Source of the DNA: Agrobacterium tumefaciens str. B6
GTDB taxonomy: Bacteria; Pseudomonadota; Alphaproteobacteria; Rhizobiales; Rhizobiaceae
Direction of reading: 5' to 3'
Length of the DNA stretch: 64,000 nt
NCBI RefSeq assembly: GCF_001541315.1
Contig: NZ_LMVK01000023.1
Span: 434,001 to 498,000 of the forward strand
Shown here: piece by piece, positions 28,042-38,112 of the stretch
How positions within the stretch are numbered: position 1 is the stretch's first letter
How the letters are laid out: each line of letters opens with the position of its first letter
The notes under the pieces: generated by a model
Databases searched by the model: none
Told to the model about the DNA's origin: nothing
Seen by the model: the letters and a program-made list of their open reading frames with translations, nothing else
Position numbers and translations under genes: made by a program

Positions 28042-30291
28042 ATGGCCGATTACGATAAAAGCGGGCTGACGGCCGAGTTTATCGACATCGATGCCGCTCT
28101 TGCGATAATCCGCCGGCAATGGCGCATCGTCCTTGCCGCGATCGCGGTTGCCGGGGCAATCGGCCTCGCCTTTGCCGCGACGGCCGTGCCGATCTATTCG
28201 GCTACGGCGACCCTGCTGATCGACCGCAACAATAGCCAGATTGTCGAACAGCTTTCGACGATCGGCGGCGTCATAGAGGATGAGGCCTCCATTCTGAGCC
28301 AGGTCGAGGTCCTGCAATCGGAAACCATCGGGCTTGCCGTTGTCGATAGTCTCAAACTCACGGAAAATCAGGAATTCAGGGCAACGCGTGCGTCGCTTCT
28401 GAGCTCGATATTTGGCACTATCCGTTCGCTCGTCAACGTTTCGCAATGGTTCTCGCCGGCAAAAAAAGAGTCTGTTGTTGACGATGGAACCCTGAAGAGA
28501 TCGCTGTCGGACCAGCTGCTTAACGGCCTCAGCGTCAAGCGCATCGGCCGAACCTACGCGCTGGAACTCACCTATAATTCGACATCGCCGGTTCTCGCCG
28601 CGCAGATCGTCAATGCCGTGGCCTCGGCCTACCTGCTGGACAAGCTGAACTCCAAATACGAGGCGACGCGGCGGGCCAGCGACTGGCTGTCCGACCGTAT
28701 TGCGGAACTGCGCCAGCGCGCGCTTGATACCGATCTTGCCGTGCAGAAATTCCGGGCCGAACATAATCTGATCTCGACCGGCAATAACAGCCTGCTTTCC
28801 GATCAGCAGCTGGCCGAATCCAATAGCGCCCTTATTCTGGCGCAGTCGGAGACGGCAAAGGCGCGGGCACGCGTGCAGCGCATCGAGCACATTCTCGCCA
28901 CCGACGATGTCGACGGGGTCGTCACCGATATTCTCGACAGCTCCGTCGCAAACGATTTGCGCAAGAAATACCTTGAGTCCTCGAAGATCGAGGCGGAAAT
29001 CACGAGACGCCTCGGCAGCAACCATATTCAGGCCGTGCGTTTGCGCAATGAAATGCAGGAATATCGGCGGTTGATGTTCCAGGAAATCAGCCGCATCGCG
29101 CAGAGTTACAAAAGTGATCTGGAGGTTTCGGAAGCGAAGGAAAAATCGCTTGCCGAGAGCGTCGCCAAAGCAACCGACATCAGCAACTCGGCCAGCGAAA
29201 CACAGGTTCAGCTGCGCGAATTGCAGCGCGAAGCCGAAACCTACAAGAACATGTACCAGACGTTCCTGCAGCGTTATCAGGAAGCGATGCAGCAGCAGTC
29301 CTTCCCCGTGACGGAAGCGCGCGTGATTTCCAAGGCGATGCCGCCCAGGATTCCGAGCAAACCGAATAAGCCCATCATCCTGGCGCTGTTCATGATCATG
29401 GGCGCGGCAGCCGGCGGCGGTATCGCCATGTTCCGCGAATTCCGCGATCGGTTTTTCCGTACCGGCGAACAGGTTCGCAATGTCCTCGGACTGGAATTCC
29501 TCGGCAATACCCCGCTGATCCCGAACAAGCCGGCGACAGAGGCTCCGGAAAGCGGCCATCCCGGGCTGACGCTTCCCACCAGCGTTGCGCGTTACGCGGT
29601 TGACCACCCGCTCTCCTCCTTCGCCGAAACCCTGCGCAGCACCAGGCTCGCCATCGATCTTGGCATTCCCGCCAAAAGCGGGGCGCGGATTGTCGGTGTT
29701 GTCTCGGCCTTGCCGAGCGAAGGCAAATCCACGATCTCCATCAATCTGGCGCAGCTGCTCGCCGGGCAGGGCGCTCGGGTCCTGCTGCTGGATGCCGATA
29801 TCCGCAATCCCGGCGCCACGCGCGCCATGGCGCGTCACGCCAGCGAGGGTCTGCTCGAAGTATTGCTGGAAGGCCGCAGCGTGCAGGATGTGGTGCTTCG
29901 TGACGAAAAGACAAAGCTCGCTTTCCTGCCCACGGTGGTCAAGCAGCGTGTCCCTCATTCCTCCGAATTGCTGACCTCGGCGCAAATGCACAAGCTGCTG
30001 GCTGAAGCGAGCAACGCTTTCGACTACATCATCGTCGACCTGCCGCCGCTCGGGCCGGTGGTCGATGCGCGCGCCATGGCGGGACGGATCGATGGTTTCA
30101 TCTTCGTCACGGAATGGGGCAAGACCGCTCGCAGGGCGGTGCGGAACACGGTGGAAAATGAGGTCCATATCCGCAAGAAGTGCCTCGGCGTCATCCTCAA
30201 CAAGGTGGACACCGAAAAGCTGAAGCTTTATCGCGCCTATGGTTCAAGCGAATATTATCATTCGCGCTATACACGATATTACCATGACTAG
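28042..30291 (+). CDS. Wzz/ExoP-like polysaccharide co-polymerase with BY-kinase domain
   Basis: A 749-residue inner-membrane protein. An N-terminal Wzz domain has TM1 at about 27-50 (IVLAAIAVAGAIGLAFAATAV), a long periplasmic coiled-coil region, and TM2 (ILALFMIMGAAAGGGIAMF) near 450. The cytoplasmic bacterial tyrosine kinase part carries Walker A (SALPSEGKSTISINLA, around residue 560), the A' motif LLLDADIRNPG and Walker B IIVDLPP. The C-terminus is a tyrosine cluster (YRAYGSSEYYHSRYTRYYHD), the autophosphorylation tail. It controls chain length and export of a polysaccharide, as ExoP does for succinoglycan. The ATG at 28042 was chosen; a TTG lies at 28015. Confidence 0.95.
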   Translation: MADYDKSGLTAEFIDIDAALAIIRRQWRIVLAAIAVAGAIGLAFAATAVPIYSATATLLIDRNNSQIVEQLSTIGGVIEDEASILSQVEVLQSETIGLAVVDSLKLTENQEFRATRASLLSSIFGTIRSLVNVSQWFSPAKKESVVDDGTLKRSLSDQLLNGLSVKRIGRTYALELTYNSTSPVLAAQIVNAVASAYLLDKLNSKYEATRRASDWLSDRIAELRQRALDTDLAVQKFRAEHNLISTGNNSLLSDQQLAESNSALILAQSETAKARARVQRIEHILATDDVDGVVTDILDSSVANDLRKKYLESSKIEAEITRRLGSNHIQAVRLRNEMQEYRRLMFQEISRIAQSYKSDLEVSEAKEKSLAESVAKATDISNSASETQVQLRELQREAETYKNMYQTFLQRYQEAMQQQSFPVTEARVISKAMPPRIPSKPNKPIILALFMIMGAAAGGGIAMFREFRDRFFRTGEQVRNVLGLEFLGNTPLIPNKPATEAPESGHPGLTLPTSVARYAVDHPLSSFAETLRSTRLAIDLGIPAKSGARIVGVVSALPSEGKSTISINLAQLLAGQGARVLLLDADIRNPGATRAMARHASEGLLEVLLEGRSVQDVVLRDEKTKLAFLPTVVKQRVPHSSELLTSAQMHKLLAEASNAFDYIIVDLPPLGPVVDARAMAGRIDGFIFVTEWGKTARRAVRNTVENEVHIRKKCLGVILNKVDTEKLKLYRAYGSSEYYHSRYTRYYHD

Positions 30292-30304
30292 GCGTGGCGG
30301 CGTG

Positions 30305-30958
30305 ATGCGCCTGCGGAAAATCCTCGCGGTCGTACCGGTCCTCGTCATTTCCGTCTTTGTCCTGTCCGTCGCGGCGCAGGCATTTTCCCAAAGCCGGCGT
30401 TTTTCCGATATCGTCGCATTGGCAAGGATCGCCGATGAAAATAACGGTCTTGCACCTGAACTGCTTGCAAAAACCGTCGCTGAACTTCACCCCGTCATCA
30501 CCGAAAAAATCTGCCGTTCGGATATCGTCAAAGCCGGGCTAAGGCTCGTTCTGGCCGATCTCGATGCAAATGGCGCCGATCCGGCATCCGATTCCGGCGC
30601 GGCGCGCCTCGGTTTTGCCGAGACCTTTATTCGCCATTCGCTCTCCTGTTTTCCCGCAAATGGCGATGTCTGGCTGCGTCTTGCCATGGTTCGTTCGCTG
30701 CGCAACGCCTCGCCCATGGAAGTCGCCGTGCTGATGAATTTCTCCCAGCTCTACGGGCCCGCCGATGCCAATCTGATCCGTGGGCGTTTCGTGATGTGGC
30801 AACAATTTCCGAAAAACACTTTGCCCGAGGCCGAAGCGGCCCGCGAGGCGGACACGGCCATCGTCTGCGGCAGGCAAGGAGAAATCCTGCGATGGACCCT
30901 GGCGGAAGTCTGCCCAAAGCCGCCATCGGAAGGCGCGACACGCCTGACGCTGCCATGA
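30305..30958 (+). CDS. Exported hypothetical protein linked to ExoP-like gene
   Basis: A 217-residue protein with an N-terminal hydrophobic signal or anchor (RKILAVVPVLVISVFVLSVAAQAF). The rest is helical ('LARIADENNGLAPELLAKTVAEL') with cysteines at KICRSD, LSCFPANG, IVCGRQ and EVCPKP, four in total. The 'FPANGDVWLRLAMVRSL' segment resembles a TPR-like helical pair. ATG 30305 is 13 bases after the kinase stop; an alternative ATG at 30284 overlaps that stop. It has the position often taken by accessory envelope proteins in rhizobial polysaccharide operons. Function unknown. Confidence 0.7.
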   Translation: MRLRKILAVVPVLVISVFVLSVAAQAFSQSRRFSDIVALARIADENNGLAPELLAKTVAELHPVITEKICRSDIVKAGLRLVLADLDANGADPASDSGAARLGFAETFIRHSLSCFPANGDVWLRLAMVRSLRNASPMEVAVLMNFSQLYGPADANLIRGRFVMWQQFPKNTLPEAEAAREADTAIVCGRQGEILRWTLAEVCPKPPSEGATRLTLP

Positions 30959-31036
30959 TCTGAAACAGCAAGAGAACAAACCCCGTCCGTCGTTCGGGCA
31001 TAACCACCACAAACAATTCCGACAAAGCCCAAAGAC

Positions 31037-32608
31037 ATGTCGCTTACCGAAGCCCGATCAGAACCGCTCTCCTCCCCGCAGCCTCCATCGGCGGCAGTTC
31101 GGGACCGTGTCCGGCCGGTCGCAATCGTCGCGTTCTGGGCGATCTTTCTGCTGGCGCTTCTCAATCGGGGCGCAACGGAAATCGAAAGCCGCATCGTTGT
31201 CACGGCCGCCATCTATCTCCTGCTGGTGCCATCGATCCTCCTGTTCGGACCTCCCAAGGCCGGTGCAGGCAAGGTACTTGCGGCGGCCTGCCTTTTGTTG
31301 GGAGCGCTTATCGTGCAGATGCTGCTGCAGGCATCCCCCCTGCCCGGCATCGCGCGCGCCAACCCGGCCTGGTCCACCGCCGCCATGTTCATGCAGAATG
31401 CGCCAGCCGCAACGATCTCACTGACGCCTGCGGATGACCGACTCGGCCTCATGAGCGCCGCCCTGCCTTTCGGCGTCTTCATGACCGGCCTTGTGATTTT
31501 CGATACCGACGAGCGTGCGGCCAAGACGCTGCGATGGTTTGCAATCGCCGGGGGCTGGCTTGCGCTGTTTTCGATCGTGCAATTCGTGCTTTTTCCCGAA
31601 GCTCTCGGCTTCATCCAGAAACGCTTTTATCTCGGCAGCCTCACCGGCGTCTTTGTCAACCGCAATACCGCCGCAACCTTCTTCGGTCTCATTCTTCTCA
31701 CGCTCGCCGTATTATTACACAAAAGTCTCCTCGCTCCGGATTGGGCGAGAGTAAAGGCGCTCGTGGCAAACCGCCTGACCGTGCCGACTGAGCAGAAAAA
31801 GCTCATCCGCAGAGCCGCTTTTCTCGGGGTACTAGCGGGCTTTTGCTTCATCGCATTGATGCTGACGGGATCGCGTGCCGGGATCGGATCAAGCCTCGCA
31901 GCGCTGATTTTCCTGATCCTTCTGATTGTGTTCAACTCTCCCGCCAGAACCGGCCGCAACGGGGTCTCCGGCCGGCGCAGGCAGCGTGGGACGAGACGTC
32001 GCGCCGCGCTCCTGATCGCGATCGCCATCGCCCTGTTTGCACTTTTCGCCAACCGGGTGGCGCTTCGCATGGAAACACGTTTGGAAGATGACATGCGCTT
32101 CTGCCACATGCCGGGCATCGCGCGCGCCATCGCCGACAATTGGCCGCTGGGATCGGGCCTTGCAAGCTTTACGGAAATCTATGCGCCCTATCATGCGGCG
32201 CGATGCGGGGTGGACGCCGTCGTCACCCATGCCCACAATGTCTATGCCGAGGGGCTGCTGACACTCGGCGCGGCCTTCCCGTTTTACCTCGCTTTTTTTG
32301 TGCTCATCCAACTGGTGATCTTTATTCGCGGGGTACGGAAACGCAGAAATTATCGTTATGCCTCTCATCTCGGCCTTGCGGCGCTGCTGCTTGTGCTGCT
32401 GCATTCGACGCTTGATTTTTCGCTGCAGATTCCCGGCTTCGCCATGGCCTATGCCGTTTTCCTCGCCCCGGTCGTCACGCTTTGCCTGAACCCGCCCGGA
32501 ATGGAACGGGAAGGACGCAAAAGGCAGAGACAATCTCCGGCCGAAGCTGCAATGCCGGCACCGATCCATTCAAGCCGGACGGCACAAACTCCGCTTCGTC
32601 TGCCATGA
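31037..32608 (+). CDS. O-antigen ligase/polymerase family membrane protein (Wzy-like)
   Basis: A 523-residue polytopic protein with about twelve helices and one large periplasmic loop. The signature region 'VFVNRNTAATFFGLILL' followed by 'MLTGSRAGIGSSLAALIFL' and later 'PLGSGLASFTEIYAPYH' with 'VVTHAHNVYAEGLLTLG' is typical of Wzy/WaaL-type proteins; the H-x-H-N is the conserved loop. It polymerises repeat units in the periplasm or ligates chains. It follows the ExoP-like and accessory genes in the same direction, which suits a polymerase for the same product. Confidence 0.88.
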   Translation: MSLTEARSEPLSSPQPPSAAVRDRVRPVAIVAFWAIFLLALLNRGATEIESRIVVTAAIYLLLVPSILLFGPPKAGAGKVLAAACLLLGALIVQMLLQASPLPGIARANPAWSTAAMFMQNAPAATISLTPADDRLGLMSAALPFGVFMTGLVIFDTDERAAKTLRWFAIAGGWLALFSIVQFVLFPEALGFIQKRFYLGSLTGVFVNRNTAATFFGLILLTLAVLLHKSLLAPDWARVKALVANRLTVPTEQKKLIRRAAFLGVLAGFCFIALMLTGSRAGIGSSLAALIFLILLIVFNSPARTGRNGVSGRRRQRGTRRRAALLIAIAIALFALFANRVALRMETRLEDDMRFCHMPGIARAIADNWPLGSGLASFTEIYAPYHAARCGVDAVVTHAHNVYAEGLLTLGAAFPFYLAFFVLIQLVIFIRGVRKRRNYRYASHLGLAALLLVLLHSTLDFSLQIPGFAMAYAVFLAPVVTLCLNPPGMEREGRKRQRQSPAEAAMPAPIHSSRTAQTPLRLP

Positions 32609-32682
32609 CAGGAGTTTGGCATTGGTTCGCGGATGCAACATAATTGTCGTGATCTTAACGCCATGGGCGCAGGAATTTGAGC

Positions 32683-33888
32683 ATGCGGATATTGCAGATA
32701 ACCTCGCTATTTGCTCCGGATCGGGTGGGAGGTGCGGAAATATTCGTGGAAGACCTCGCGCGTGGACTTGCGGATAAAGGACACACGGTCGCGGTGGCCG
32801 CCATCTCCCGTAAAGAGCAGGCAACGGAACAGCGAGACGGTTTCGCCATTCACCGCCTCGGGCACACCACGCCGTTCTTTATCGGCGACTGGGGGCAACA
32901 ACCGGAATGGAAGCGAAAATACTACAAGATCGCCGTGCAACTGGATCCGCGCCTAGTTCGCCGGCTTGCGCATGTCATCGATGATTTCCGGCCGGATGTG
33001 GTCAATACCCATTCTCTCTCGGAACTGACGCCGCTGATCTGGCCGATGATCCGCAAACGCGGCATTCCGCTCGTTCATTCGCTGCATGATTTCACAAGCA
33101 TGTGCACCAACGGCTCGCTGTTTCATGACGGACATATCTGCGATGGCAGCAGCAAAAAATGCCGCGCCTTTTCTTACCTCCACCGGCGTTGCCAATGCGC
33201 GGTCGATGCGGTTGCCAGCGTTGGTCACGCTATCGTCGATCGTCATGTGCGGGCCGGGGTTTTCACCCACGTGCCTAAAAACCGCCGCACCGTGATCTGG
33301 AATGCGATTTCACCACCGGCTTCGCCACAACCGCGCCTCCCCCGCGCGCCGGGAGAGCCGCTCGTCTTCGGTTATCTGGGCCGCATCGAAGCGGCGAAGG
33401 GAGCGGACCTGCTGATCGAGGCCCTGCAGCTCCTGCCGCCGCAAGGCTGGCGACTGGTCATGGCGGGCCGCGCGCCTGATGGTATCGGGGCCTATCAGCA
33501 AAAGACAGCCGGCCTTCCGGTAACGTTTCCGGGCTATGTGGAGGCCGATCATTTCTTCGCCGGCATAGACTGCCTCATCGTCCCGCCCTTATGGCCGGAG
33601 GCTTTCGGACGTACCGTCACCGAAGCCATTCTGCGCGGCGTACCCGTCATCGGCGCAAATCTTGCGGGCATTGGCGAGCAGATCGGTGCGGACAGGCCAG
33701 AACGCCTGTTTACGCCGGGCAATGCCGCTGAACTGGCCGCGCGCATGGCGGAGGCCATGCGCAATCCCGCCATGCTCCAGGAAACCGCTGAAACCCGGGA
33801 GCGAATTCGGCAAGGCGTCGCGCCCGAAGGGGTCGTTGCGGCCTATGAAAAACTCTATTCGGATGTGCGTAAAACCGAAGACGTATGA
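32683..33888 (+). CDS. GT4-type glycosyltransferase
   Basis: A 401-residue GT-B enzyme starting MRILQITSLFAPDRVGGAEIF; ATG 32683 has AGGAATTTGAGC before it. The donor domain has 'FGYLGRIEAAKGADLLIEAL' and the EX7E region 'PPLWPEAFGRTVTEAILRGVPVIGA' in pieces with both glutamates. A cysteine-rich stretch (CTNGSLFHDGHIC, CRAFSYLHRRCQC) resembles that of the enzyme at 22571, so the two look like paralogues. It probably adds one sugar of the repeat unit. It converges with another GT4 gene. Confidence 0.9.
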   Translation: MRILQITSLFAPDRVGGAEIFVEDLARGLADKGHTVAVAAISRKEQATEQRDGFAIHRLGHTTPFFIGDWGQQPEWKRKYYKIAVQLDPRLVRRLAHVIDDFRPDVVNTHSLSELTPLIWPMIRKRGIPLVHSLHDFTSMCTNGSLFHDGHICDGSSKKCRAFSYLHRRCQCAVDAVASVGHAIVDRHVRAGVFTHVPKNRRTVIWNAISPPASPQPRLPRAPGEPLVFGYLGRIEAAKGADLLIEALQLLPPQGWRLVMAGRAPDGIGAYQQKTAGLPVTFPGYVEADHFFAGIDCLIVPPLWPEAFGRTVTEAILRGVPVIGANLAGIGEQIGADRPERLFTPGNAAELAARMAEAMRNPAMLQETAETRERIRQGVAPEGVVAAYEKLYSDVRKTEDV

Positions 33889-33928
33889 ACCGTCACTGTC
33901 GAGATAAGGCGCTTATGCCCCCGGAGCC

Positions 33929-35023
33929 TCAACGCCGCGCTTGAAAAAGCTGCGCGTAGCTTTCCGCCGCCTTCTGCCATGAATATAATTTACGGTTTTC
34001 ATAACCTGCCTGGCGAAGACTGCCCGCCAGTTCCGGATTCCCCACAAGCCGCTCAAGCGCATCGACAAGGCTTCGAGTGTCCGCCGGATCAAAAGTCAGG
34101 GCGCCACGGCCGGCGATCTCCGGCGTTGCGGAACGGTTGGAGCAGACGACCGGGCATCCCAGCTGCTGCGCCTCCAGCACCGGCAGGCAGAACCCTTCAT
34201 AGGTAGAGGGTACACAAAGGCAGGCGGCATGCCGGTAAAGTTCGGCCAGCTGCCGGTCATCTATTCCGGAAAGCCGGATCAGCCGGGTTTTCAATTCCGG
34301 ATCATCCAGCGCGCCGGCGATTTCCTCCGCCTCGTCGCGGCCGACATGCACGACACGCAGATCCGGCCATTTTTTACCGAGTATGGCAAAGGCTTTGCCA
34401 AGGAGGGAAAAATTCTTGTTGGACGTCGCGTTTCCGACCACCAATATGTAGCGCCCGGCAACAGGCGGTACCAAACCAAGAGTCTCGGGATCGACATTTA
34501 GCGTACTGTCGGAATGAATGGTAAGGCTCTTATTGGCAGCGGCAGGATAAAAACGCGCCAGATCCTTCCGTGTCGCGTCGGATACGCAGATGACCTGATC
34601 CGAGCCGGCCATCATCAGCTTGAAGATGAAATCGGTCGTCAGGGTCGCCCGCCAGCCGATCTGTTCGGGAATGGTTCTGAAATAAAGATCGTGAACAAGG
34701 GTGAGACGCCGTTTGCCGCCGAGGGGACTTCCGAAAGGATCGGCGTTAAACAGCACATCGATGCCATGCCGGCGGCAAAGCGCGGGCAGCATGGCGGCCT
34801 GACGCACCACGTCAAAAACCATGATGCGCGGCCGCGGAGTCTCGATAAGCTGCAATCGGCTGCCCTGCAGGCTTTCTGGCAGTTGCGCCCGCGTCCACGG
34901 AGAGCGCAGAACATAATCGTCGGCCGTCTGCTCCAGCAGCCGCTCCAGCAGGCTGAAAGTTACGCGGGCAACACCGGAGGCCTTGCCGCCATATTGGCTC
35001 GGCATGTTTACGAGAATGCGCAT
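33929..35023 (-). CDS. GT4-type glycosyltransferase
   Basis: A 364-residue GT4 enzyme. The N-terminus MRILVNMPSQYGGKASGVARV has the glycine-rich acceptor loop, and the donor domain contains 'YILVVGNATSNKNFSLLGKAF' and 'CVPSTYEGFCLPVLEAQQLGCPVV' in pieces, the well conserved EX7E motif (E-G-F-x-L-P-x-L-E) typical of mannosyl- or rhamnosyltransferases of the WbaZ/MtfB sort. ATG 35023 is preceded by GGAAGGGCCAGG; ATG 35047 is also possible. It is the second gene of a two-gene minus-strand operon with the GT at 35079. Confidence 0.9.
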   Translation of the reverse strand: MRILVNMPSQYGGKASGVARVTFSLLERLLEQTADDYVLRSPWTRAQLPESLQGSRLQLIETPRPRIMVFDVVRQAAMLPALCRRHGIDVLFNADPFGSPLGGKRRLTLVHDLYFRTIPEQIGWRATLTTDFIFKLMMAGSDQVICVSDATRKDLARFYPAAANKSLTIHSDSTLNVDPETLGLVPPVAGRYILVVGNATSNKNFSLLGKAFAILGKKWPDLRVVHVGRDEAEEIAGALDDPELKTRLIRLSGIDDRQLAELYRHAACLCVPSTYEGFCLPVLEAQQLGCPVVCSNRSATPEIAGRGALTFDPADTRSLVDALERLVGNPELAGSLRQAGYENRKLYSWQKAAESYAQLFQARR

Positions 35024-35078
35024 CCTGGCCCTTCCGCCTGCCGGCATTGCCTGTTCCTGTCGATCACCGAACGGAAGC

Positions 35079-36227
35079 TCACGCTGCCTCCTCCAGCAGC
35101 GCGGAAACGGACCTACAGGTTTCCTCCAGCGAGAAACGTTGGCTCACATCCTCCCGCCCCTTTTGCGCCAGCCTTTCCGCCAGAGCCGGATCGGACAGAA
35201 CGCGGCCGAGCGCTGCGGCCAGCGCAGATGGCTCTCCCGGCGGCACGAGAAGGCCCGTTTCGCCGTCACGGATGATTTCGGTAACCCCGCCGCCGCGCGT
35301 GGCGACAACCGGACGCCCGCACATCATGGCCTCGACAACCACCCGGCCGAAGGGCTCGGCAACAATTGAGGTGTGAGCAACCGCATCCATCGCCGCCATC
35401 AGGTCCGGCACATCCGAGCGGAAACCGAGGAAGCGGACGCGATCGTCGAGACCGAGACGGGACGCCTGTTCGCGGATACGCGCCTCATAGGCCTCCTGCC
35501 CAAAAAGTGCGCCACCAACGATGACCGCCTGCACGCCCTCCATCGCCGCAATCGCCTCCAGAAATACATGCTGTCCCTTCCATTCGCTCAGCCGGCCAAA
35601 AAGGCCGACAAGCGGCTGCGGACCAAAACCCAGTTCCGCTCGCAGCCGCGCGGCCGTGCCCGGCTCGTAGACCTTCGCCCTGGCGGGATCGCAGCCGTTG
35701 TAAACGGTGCGAACCTTATTCGCCTCGCCGCCGGCTTCGATGAAAGCCCGGCCCGTCTCCTCGGAGTTGACAGCCACCAGCCTGGCGAAAAGGCGCGCAA
35801 ATGCCAGCGAAGCCCGACGGTTGGTGGTGCTGAAAGCGGGATCGGTGACGATATCGTGCAAAATCCAGACGAGCGGGCGACGGCTGAGCTTCGCGGCCAG
35901 CGCGCAGACAAAAAGCGCCTTTTGCGAGTTGGCGCAGATCACATCATAATGCCGCGCCTCCCGGCTCAATTGCCGGGCGACCGCCATCACATCAGCCGCT
36001 CCGCGTAACAGGGCGCCGAACGACGCATTGCGGCGGATCGACAGCATTTTTTCTCCGGCGGACAGCATGACCGGAGGCCGCCCGGCGTCAACCAAATCAT
36101 CTGCGGCCGCACCACCACTGAGAAAACAAGCGCGCCAGGAATGCGGTCCACCCTTGACGAGATCAGCCAGAAAAAGTTCGGCGCCGCCCTTTTCTCCGGT
36201 ATGGCTGACAAAAAGAGCGGATGTCAT
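35079..36227 (-). CDS. GT4-type glycosyltransferase
   Basis: A 382-residue GT4 enzyme. It begins MTSALFVSHTGEKGGAELFLADL, in which GGAE is the donor-site glycine loop, and contains 'LVGLFGRLSEWKGQHVFLEAI' and the EX7E region 'IVAEPFGRVVVEAMMCGRPVVATRG' in pieces. The layout is the classic GT4 two-domain fold. It heads a two-gene operon with the GT ending at 33929. Donor and acceptor are not predictable. Confidence 0.9.
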   Translation of the reverse strand: MTSALFVSHTGEKGGAELFLADLVKGGPHSWRACFLSGGAAADDLVDAGRPPVMLSAGEKMLSIRRNASFGALLRGAADVMAVARQLSREARHYDVICANSQKALFVCALAAKLSRRPLVWILHDIVTDPAFSTTNRRASLAFARLFARLVAVNSEETGRAFIEAGGEANKVRTVYNGCDPARAKVYEPGTAARLRAELGFGPQPLVGLFGRLSEWKGQHVFLEAIAAMEGVQAVIVGGALFGQEAYEARIREQASRLGLDDRVRFLGFRSDVPDLMAAMDAVAHTSIVAEPFGRVVVEAMMCGRPVVATRGGGVTEIIRDGETGLLVPPGEPSALAAALGRVLSDPALAERLAQKGREDVSQRFSLEETCRSVSALLEEAA

Positions 36228-36581
36228 GCCGTCTCCCCTGCCGTAGGAGAGAACCCACGATGCGTCTGGTCTTGATTGCGGGCATGAACAGCACCCCTGC
36301 GAAAAGAACCATCCTGCCCGATAGCGACAGGGATATCTTCGTCGGAGATTACAGAGAAATGCACATTGCTAGATAAAAATACCAGCATCAGAACCTTTAT
36401 TAGTAATAAAATTTAAAAATAGCAAAAGTAAAATACAATTATTCTATTTTTATACTTCAGACGAAATGCAAGAAAAATTCATGACGTTTGTTTTTATGCG
36501 CTGATCGCCATCCCGCTCCCGGCATTTTTTTCCCGTGCCTCATGGCGGAATTATCCTGAGGCCAGACCAGGAGAACGAACG
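36228..36581. other. AT-rich divergent promoter region, 354 bases
   Basis: Between the GT4 operon and the SGNH hydrolase remnant. Bases 36360-36470 are strongly AT-rich (for example AAAAATAGCAAAAGTAAAAT), unlike the flanking genes, which suggests promoters or a recently rearranged segment. No RNA or repeat is evident. Confidence 0.5.
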
Positions 36582-36644
36582 ATGACAGCGCTCGGATACA
36601 ACATATGCATATATATGGCACGAACGGAAGAGGTGGCGGCATGA
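36582..36644 (+). CDS. Short 20-codon frame before the SGNH hydrolase
   Basis: An ATG at 36582 with a strong ribosome site (CAGGAGAACGAACG) opens a 20-codon frame, MTALGYNICIYMARTEEVAA. Its stop overlaps the ATG at 36641 (ATGA) from which the SGNH hydrolase N-terminal part can be read. It could be a coupling leader, or the true start of the hydrolase separated from it by a second frameshift. I cannot decide between these. Confidence 0.35.
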   Translation: MTALGYNICIYMARTEEVAA

Positions 36645-37974
36645 TCGGCGTAACGCTCGGCATCCGCCCCCGGACCATGGGCGCCATCGGTCTTTCCTTG
36701 ACGGCGTTCTCTGTCCTGCGCGCCCGGCTGACAGCGGGTCAGAATGCCACGCTGTTCGTGAACGGCGACAGCACCGCCCATGCCGAAGCCGGACCATTTC
36801 AGCAATTTGCGATGATGCTCGGCGAACTGCACGATACGACGGTGGTGTTACACCGCTGGGCGGAATGGGAAACGAATGCCGCCACCGGGCCAAAAGCCTA
36901 TGCGGAACCGGTCACGCTGCGCGCCAGTAAGGGGGCGAGGCTGGCGGTCTATCTCGCAACGCTACCCGGCGGCATGGCGGGTTACATGCTCGCGGAACAG
37001 CGCGCAGCGGCGCTGAATATCCCCGTCCGGATCTTTGCATCCTGCATCAGGGCCATAATATGCAAACCTTCGAGGTGCCTGGCGGCATTTTGAGCTCCGG
37101 GCGATCCACCCTGCTCGGCCCGCTCGGCATGACCGAATGGCAATGGCCGGGCACGCCACAGCTCATCACCACGCAGAACCCGTGGCGTGATGGGACGGGT
37201 TACGACAAGGTCTATCAGGCAATCCTCGATTTGGCCCGAGCACATCCGAACCTTACGCTGGTGGATACGCATGCGGCATTTCTGGCGAAGGCCAAGGACG
37301 CCGCCCTTTATCGGGACAATATCCACCCGAACGATGCTGGATCGCGGCTCATTGCCCGAACCCTGTTCGATTCCTACCTCACTTCGGCGTCCGACAGCGG
37401 TTTTCAGACACCTTGCTGGCCGAAGCTGCCTGCCGCCAATCTCATAGGGAATGGTGACTTTACTGACTGGTCGGGCTCCGCTCCCACAGGCTGGGGGCTG
37501 ACTTCGCCAGGCTCGGCCACCAAAACCACCGAAATCATCTTCTCCCCGTCCTTCGCAAGCAGCCTCGCGCTCTATGCGAATGGCAGCCAGACCGCCGGGC
37601 TCACGCGTTACTTCCGCAATGCGGAGGCCGCAGCGATGATCGGCAGGACGATTTCATTCGCCGTGCTCTACAAAAACAACGAGAAGCAACGTCTCCCTTA
37701 CATCATGCTGGTTGCTAAAAGCGGCGGCGCAGTCAGGACGATCATTTGCTCCGCCCTGCAATTTGGAGGCGCCAACATCTCCGGTAACAGCGGCTGGATG
37801 TGGGCGATCGCCAACGGGATCGCCATAGATCCAGACATGAGCCCGACCGGGTATAATTTTTATCTGCGCATCCTTCCCGCATTCGGCACCAGCGCGCCCA
37901 CCTCAAATGAGCCAGTTCACATTCAGCGCATCATCGCGGTCGAAGGGGATTTGCCGAAAGGCAATCTTGTCTAA
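36641..37974 (+). pseudogene. SGNH/GDSL-family hydrolase, frameshifted
   Basis: Two plus-strand frames together make one hydrolase. The first (36641 to about 37040, running on to a stop at 37093) carries block I, VNGDST, with the nucleophilic serine near 36770. The second, in a different frame and open to 37974, carries block III as HQGHN just before its ATG at 37060 and block V as DNIHPND (37315-37335) with catalytic Asp and His. The join must be a shift of one base lost (or two gained) between about 37020 and 37050. A C-terminal beta-rich domain follows (about 37440-37970). SGNH enzymes in polysaccharide clusters often deacetylate sugars. It may be a sequencing error or a true inactivation. 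Confidence 0.75.
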
Positions 37975-38112
37975 TGGAGAAACGGATAAAATTATCTTGC
38001 GTGGCGACGTCATCGAGCCCACTAATGGTCGCCATATTATATTTATTGCCGCGCGGTAACACCCCCCTCTAAGGGACCGTCGAAATCCGCCTACAAAAGA
38101 TAAAGGCCGCGA

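Noticed and set aside
27670..30168. Long minus-strand frame opposite the ExoP-like gene
   Set aside because: Mirror frame of a clearly conserved Wzz/kinase protein; it shows no recognisable domain and has the His/Arg/Gln bias of antisense frames.
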